Origin: Tetracentron sinense
Lineage: Eukaryota; Streptophyta; Magnoliopsida; Trochodendrales; Trochodendraceae
Length of the DNA stretch: 64,000 bases
Direction of reading: 5' to 3'
Assembly: GCA_015143295.1 (NCBI GenBank)
Contig: CM026551.1
Location: 13,565,827-13,629,826, forward strand
A program made the translations under genes and the position numbers. The notes under the pieces are model-generated. The model had not been told where the DNA came from. It ran no database searches and saw only the letters and a list, made by a program, of their open reading frames with translations. This document shows, one piece after another, positions 58,144 to 64,000 of the stretch; position 1 is the stretch's first letter; each line of letters starts with the position of its first letter.

Positions 58144-59975
58144 AGAGTGACTATTTGACAATTAATTTCTACACAATCAATTTGATCACAATTGATTTTT
58201 GGCTAATAAAATCTAATCCAAATGCCCCATCAAGGTTTCTAATAAAATCATTTCTTACTATCATGAGATTTCAAGTCAATCACTTCTCGTGAAATTTGAA
58301 ATCATTTGTTTTGCTGCATTTGAAGTCTTATGGGAATTGCAACCTAAGAGATGAAAAGCCCAATGCATCTAGTTCTCAAAAGAAAATGGATTTTGTCAAA
58401 TGACAAAACTTGCAAAGAGTAGGACTTTATAAGTCTCACCAAAAGAACGGACCCATAATGAAAAAATTTCAAGGTTCTCAGGAGGGAGAGTGGAAAGATA
58501 GCCTTGGCTTGATACACATGCAAGGGAATAATAGCATCATTTGATGGGTCTGAAGTATAAGACCCATATAAGATATCCACCTGATTGAATCAAACTAAGC
58601 ATCCAATCTATAGCATTTATTTGGACTGGTAGAACAAATAATGTTGAGTGTACAGATCATGTGACTAATGTCATCTGATCAAAATCCTTTTTTGACATAA
58701 ATTTCCCAGGTGGAACTTTTGACCAGTGGATCCTGCCCCTGCATGTTGTGAGCCATGGGGGTATGAGAATCACTATGCAGTAGGTGGACATCCTTCTGGT
58801 CTAGCCTTCTTGTCTTGAAATTAAACGTTTGTGTACTCTGTACAAGCTTAGTCTTTTTGTTGAGCAATACTAATTGGCAACTGGTTGTATCAGGACGAAG
58901 TTATTCCGCAATTGGAGCCTGGAATGATTCCATCAAGGGTTGATCCAAATGCTACTGGATTTGCAGAAAGGGGAAGCAAGTTGCCTAAAAGGCCTGTCCG
59001 GATCAGTGCTTGGAAGCTTGCTAAGTTGGATTCAAACGAGGCCATGAGAGCTGCAATCAAAGCCAGGGTGTCATCCTCTGTTCTCCGGCCAGTAGGTAAC
59101 CGCAGTTTGCCAAATCTAGATTTTAGCTCCATTGGAAACATGAGTGGAAGAAGCAGTATGAGTACTGAAATGGGAGGAAATAAAGAGACCAAGAATGAGC
59201 TGAGACTTCTCCTTTGAGAAATTCCTATGCACCAAGCCAAGGTAGCCAAGATGATTATGAAACCGGGACTCAAAGTGTGAGCAGCTTCAGCAGTTCAAGC
59301 CATGTTCATGAGTCAGTCTCCCTGAGTCTTCTCCCGCTAGAGCCCCACGCAGTTCCTTTTAATCCCGCCAATGCAATTTCCCGCTTTGTTACTTTTCGGC
59401 CCTTAACTACTGCTAGAGCAACTTTCCCTAATCTCATCACCCCGACATTTCAGTCTACTACTTCAGGATTCAATGACAAGTTCGTGCAAAAGGGAAGAAG
59501 TTTTGATCCTTTGTTGTTACCGGCTGCACCTACTCTTCTTAGAGATGCTAAATGGACTTCTGTCATCTGGGACCAAGAAGCTGGTAGGTATATGTCAGTC
59601 CCCATATCAGCTAGGACCACTGAATCTGCTTCAGAGGTCTGGATTAAATTTTCGTAGCAAGTTGGGGTAACAAATCCCAATACAGAAACAAGCAGTTATA
59701 CTAGAAGGCCTATTGATCCACCTCAAGAATGTTCTTCTGGTGTAAAAGCTTCAGCACAACAATTGGAGAAGCTGATGTACACAGGAGAGTCTATTTTCTT
59801 CGGTGGCCCTCTTTTAAAGCATCCCAGCTAAGAATAGTTTAAGAAATCAGAAGAGTACGAGCGAGACCGGAAAACAAGAGCATGTCATCTAACTAGCCTC
59901 GGGAAGCTAGTGACAGTAAGGCTGCGGCTTCAAACCAGCTTCCTGTGTTCATCCCACCAACATTTTCAAAATATT

Positions 59976-61299
59976 TTGGGATTGTTTATCTTATTACGAT
60001 GAATACACCCAAATTGTGATGAAGTTATGTCTCCATCAGTTTTCGGAAATGATGAGGGATGAAGGCTATACAGCTCAAGAAACTTGGGACGTTTTTAACT
60101 CATTAAAATTGTGATCCAAAATTGCAGCAAAAGCAACTTGAGCTTGATTTTTGGGCATCTTCTCAAGGATGGAATTGTTTTAATTACATGTCTGAGGTCA
60201 ACAGTAGATTAACTAATGTGAGCCAGATGATTAGATTAACTCTTGGAAACCAGATGATGATCCAAAGAATTCTGCAATTTTGTGCTGGCAAAAAGTTTTC
60301 ATCTGAAACCACTGTAACTTCTCTTTGGACCAGCTTCTTGTTGCATTTCGCAGGTAGATTAAGAAAATGGTTTTCAAACACATTGTAGACCACCACCCAT
60401 CCAAGCTAATTGGCCACCACACAAATACCCAGGTAAACAAAAGCTGTATTTCTCACCAATTCGTTGATCTGTATCCTTCACAGTTGGAGTCAGGGAAAAA
60501 AAATTTGCACTGCAATTGTTAAACTAGCTCTTCTTAGCACTTCATTTTTCACAGGGGTTTAATCACAATAAATTGCAGGATCCATGGTGCCGGATCTTTG
60601 GGAAGTCATCTAGTACTTGGCAGCTTGGTGAGCTACCATAGTTCCGGTTGCAAGACCTACACCTAAATTTGGATGAAAATTAGTAATCTATACTGTGACA
60701 TCTCTCTTTGATCTCCATTCTAAGATTTGTGATGTCACATCATCACTTGATGGGAGCTATAAATATCATCTCTTAACACCCCCTGCTTCTCTCTCCATTC
60801 TTATCTCTCTACCAAGTCCCAAGATGAATTGCAATGAGGGGTACCAAAACCTCTATTAATGGATTTACTAATAATTAAAAGTTATTTTAATTAGGTTCCT
60901 TTTCATTATTATCATTTTTCTTAATTTTTTTTGTGCACACCGTGCATCACACGAGTATTTGCTAGTATTATTATATAATAATACTTTTTAACATACAATA
61001 AATAAGTTTAGGAGATAACAATAAAAAAGAAAGTATAGTTGAGAAAATAAAACAAAAACTTAACCCTAACTCTCAACTTCTCGACAAAGGACTATCCTCA
61101 AATCTAATTTTATGCATGATTATATCAATTTTGTGTACTTTCCTGTTTTCTAATTTAATAATAAAAACATTTATTAAAATAACATAAAATTGATAAAAAT
61201 AACCCTAAATTTTGAATCAAGTTTCAGCCAAACTCGGGCTTGATCAAACTTGTTCAATCCAAGTTTGAGCCAAAAAAAAGTTTTCCCCACCTTCTCCTC
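59976..61299. other. Unassigned region; possible Helitron end at about 60945
   Basis: A frame at 60122-60388 has no family I recognise. CCGTGCATCACACGAGTATT + TGCTAGTA at 60939-60966 resembles a Helitron 3' end. No gene is supported. Confidence 0.35.
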
Positions 61300-62496
61300 C
61301 ATTAACATCTTCCTTTCTTACTTTTTTCTTACTTCACCATGACTGTTATGGAGTTAAAAACTCATGTTGCTAGTCTTACAACTCAGGTGGCAACTTTAGC
61401 AACTAGCATACAAGAATTGATACATGAGAGTCAAGACCAGAGGCGAACCAATGAGACCATTTTACAAACACTCCAAACGTTGGTGGCCACTCATCCCGAG
61501 CAACGCATTATTCTAAACCCGCAAGGCACGACTATTCAGAGGCAAAACCCTGCGTATTGATTTTCCTAAGTTTGCTGGTGATGACCCTGAAGGTTGGGTA
61601 TTCCAGGTTGAACAATATCACAACCTTAATGGAGTTAGTGATGATCAGAAAGTCCCTTTAGTCGTTGTTCATCTCCAAGGCAATGCAATTGCTTGGTATC
61701 GTTGGATTCGTCAATTCCTTGGTTTACTATCTTGACAGCAATTTTCAAGGGCGATTTGCACCCGTTTTAATGTTTTCCTAACTTTCCTGTTTTCTAGTCT
61801 TGATTTGGCCTTGTGTGAAGAGGAGACTATTAATGCCACTACGGCTTATTCTACGTCTAAAGGATCTTCTCAATCATCTTTAAGGGCTATAGTGGTCCAA
61901 TCTATCTCCAAGCCTATTGCTTCTACCGCTACGTTACCACCCTGTGTAGAACGTCTTTCTTGGGCTGAACAGAAAGAGCGCCGTGAAAAAGGGCTTTGTT
62001 TTAACTGTGAGGAAGCTTATAAATCAGGCCATCATTGTCAAAAGCCACAACTTTTATTGTTGGATGGGACACTTCGATGAGGTTGATTCTGTGTTCCCAC
62101 AATTGTCAATTCATTCTGCCGGATAGGATTCTTTGCCCTTGGAAAGATCACTCGATTGAGGAAGCGACTTGGGAGGACTACCAGACTTTTCGCGTTCGCT
62201 TTCCAAAATTTTAGGCTTGAGGACAAGCCCTATTTCAAGAGGCGTAGGATGTTAGGAAACTGTTCTACTATTAGCAAGTCCCTTATTTTAGTAAGAGTTG
62301 TTTGCTTATTTTAGGATGTTCTATTTTCTTATTTAGTAAGAGTTGTATGCTCATAGTCCTATAAAAGGATTCCATTGTAATCGTTGAAGGTATCAATCAA
62401 AATACTCAATTCGTTGGTGGCTAATCCCCAATCAAAGGATTTCTTGGTGGTTGATCTCCAATCAAAATATCGTGAATTAGGTTCAGGACCCTATCA
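61300..62496 (+). mobile_element. Ty3/gypsy fossil: gag, zinc knuckle, end of pol and 3' LTR
   Basis: Parts seen in order: gag N-terminal coiled region (61339-61557), capsid-like stretch with DFPKFAGDDPEGW (about 61558-61730), zinc knuckle CFNCEEAYKSGHHC (about 61999-62040), the end of pol with a chromodomain-like SIEEATWEDYQTF (about 62152-62190), and a 3' LTR 62250-62496 (TGTTAGGAAA..CCCTATCA). The copy is broken, and most of pol and the 5' LTR are not here. This arrangement fits a chromovirus-type gypsy element. Confidence 0.75.
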
Positions 62497-64000
62497 GAAG
62501 GATAGTCATGAAAAGTTCAAGAGGTTCTCTTGTAGAAGGAGAAAACACGCATAGTGGCTAATTTCTTGGCAACTCGAACTAACTAGAACCATAAATTATT
62601 GCAAAAGTTTAAATCTTCAAAAGCTAAAAGCAACCCAAACTTTCAAAATGAACCCCAGACGGGTAGGAAGGTGATTTGACTCAGATTTTGATTTGCTTGA
62701 CTTGGCACGGTGGAGCCCGCCCAACAAACAAAGACACCCAGAATCTTTGTCGAAAAACTAGCTCTCCCTCCTCCTTGTAAGGAACACGTTGTGAGATTTC
62801 CTCTCCAATGTTTCCTCATAGTCCTCCTTTTGTTAATATCAAAGGAATTTTCACAATCCAAGGATGAATTTCCTCTCCAATGTTTTTTTTCTTGCCATTA
62901 AAAACACATTTTCTTTATTTGGAAACCTCTTCTCTAGATGATAAGAAAAGTTAGACATGGCCATTAAAAACACATTTTCTTTATTTGGAAAGCAATGCTT
63001 GCCCCATTGGTAATGCCCCATTGGTAATCTTGCAAGCAACCTCAACAGGAGCATCTTCTTGTTATGCAGCATCTCTCCTATGTTTACTACTACACACTAG
63101 ACACTTCTTCTTCCCCCGTGTCTCCGCCCAAAGATTCCAACGATCACTACTGGTCAAAAACTTTAACAACACCATCCCACATTACGCCCCACAGATAACT
63201 TGAAACTTAGAATGAAACATGTCATTGCCACAACATTGCTTTCTCATGAGATCCTCTTCTCCTTAGATAACACGGAGAGCGGAGCGGCAATAGTAGAGAT
63301 TGGCTGAAAATTATCAAAGAAAGGGAACGTGCATGAGAAGTTTCCAGGCTTTCTCATTCTTTATTTAGGGGGGTGTACAACATATAGAAGAAGTGCACAT
63401 AAAGATCATGTGCATGCCTGTGTGTGGTGGGATACATGTTGAACCAATGCTTTGTGTTTATAGTATGGACTTGTAATGAGTGAAAAGGTTTGTGCTGCAC
63501 CGACTGTTTATTTAAGATTTGATCTTCAATCAAAGACCTAATTTGTGAGACAGTGGATTACGGAATAAACATGGTTTTTAGGGAATGAACTTGGTTTTTA
63601 AGGAATGAACTTGGTTTTTCAGAAGGTTTCGGATACAATCTTGAGGGATGTGATTAATAGGAACTTGAGTGAAGAGAAGAGCGGGTTTTTGGATTCAAGG
63701 ATGTGGAGTTCAATAATCTACTAAGCAATTTTGAGGATGAATCGGGAGAGCCTTATGTATTTGTTCTAAAGATTGTTTTGAGTCGTCGGGGCAAAGTCAT
63801 AGGATCCTTTGGCTCGAGATGGAGGAAGAAGTTTGGTGTATAGCTAAAAACGTATAAATAATTTTTTTTTGCTTTTTGGTGTGCTCTTAGAGTATGCTAC
63901 ATTTAATGGTTTATAATCAGTAAATTTTAAATTTGGTGTGCAGGAAGAAAATGTTGGTGTGCTCGTAGTACCATATATATATATATATATGGTGTTTTTT
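62497..64000. other. Unassigned spacer with short repeats
   Basis: 62897-62922 and 62961-62992 repeat GCCATTAAAAACACATTTTC. 63565-63620 repeats GAATGAACTTGGTTTTT. An AT run is at 63972-63991. No gene supported; short frames at 62710-63200 lack any family. Confidence 0.4.

Larger units (their letters stand above)
50887..59975 (+). pseudogene. PAT22: DHHC-type protein S-acyltransferase (PAT22-like), decayed
   Basis: Nine exons can be placed: 50887-50931 (MARRHRWQLPAHTFQ), 53416-53529 (helix 1-2), 53640-54046, 56945-57013 (..GFDHHCP), 57122-57193 (WLKNCVGRKNY), 57291-57419 (helix), 57556-57636 (helix), 57776-57976, and 58894 to about 59975 (long cytosolic tail). The family palmitoylates membrane proteins on cysteine; the DHHC motif itself is present. 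Lesions: one base missing near 53675 (ACAGAATTAAC, frame shift after YVRCT); the acceptor of exon 7 reads TGCGG where TGCAG is expected (57551-57555); a zinc-ligand cysteine of the CRD is W (SCDKW); one base missing near 59208; and an in-frame TAG at 59655, with decay of the last part. Order and exon sizes otherwise fit the family well. Several independent defects make sequencing error unlikely for all of them. Confidence 0.88.

Noticed and set aside
58890-59273. 127-codon - strand frame
   Set aside because: It is antisense to the last exon of the acyltransferase relic, where the + strand matches the family.
1-64000. CRISPR arrays, bacterial operons or phage
   Set aside because: Repeats are transposon-derived and genes are spliced plant genes; nothing prokaryotic is present.

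Overview
This window is nuclear DNA of a flowering plant. The evidence is split genes with GT..AG introns, protein families with plant-type architecture, and a dense load of plant transposons: LTR retrotransposons, hAT, Mutator-like and Tourist-like MITEs, Helitron-like ends, LINE and SINE pieces. The species cannot be fixed from the sequence.

There are two intact-looking protein genes. (1) A peroxisomal 2,4-dienoyl-CoA reductase of the SDR family (SDRB-type) lies on the + strand at 17542-40064. Its five exons join in frame to a 297-residue protein ending in the peroxisomal signal SKL. The coding sequence is only 894 bases, but the gene covers 22.5 kb because introns 1, 2 and 4 are full of transposons; intron 4 alone is 14.7 kb. 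(2) An intronless six-helix membrane protein of 320 residues lies on the - strand at 42490-43452 (plant family annotated as polyadenylate-binding protein 1-B-binding or uncharacterised transmembrane protein), with a 79-bp minisatellite upstream.

Two further host genes are decayed. 47800-50623 is a plastid-type omega-3 fatty acid desaturase (FAD7/FAD8-like) that lacks its 5' half and whose 3' exons are partly duplicated in tandem, each copy with its own lesions. 50887-59975 is a DHHC protein S-acyltransferase (PAT22-like) whose nine exons can all be placed but which carries frameshifts, a stop, a broken splice acceptor and a lost zinc-ligand cysteine. The two desaturase and acyltransferase relics lie head to tail, 263 bases apart.

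Layout: 1-17.4 kb is intergenic and built from repeats, including a 2.1-kb solo LTR with perfect 5-bp target duplications and two foldback MITEs with perfect 9-bp target duplications. 17.5-40.1 kb is the reductase gene. 40.1-47.8 kb holds the membrane-protein gene, the minisatellite and repeat-rich spacer. 47.8-60.0 kb holds the two pseudogenes. 60.0-64.0 kb holds a broken Ty3/gypsy copy and unassigned sequence.

The most notable structures are a set of foldback elements that share an inner arm but carry different self-pairing terminal hairpins, a pair of solo LTRs of one family in opposite orientation around the reductase promoter region, and nested insertions that can be ordered in time from their target duplications.
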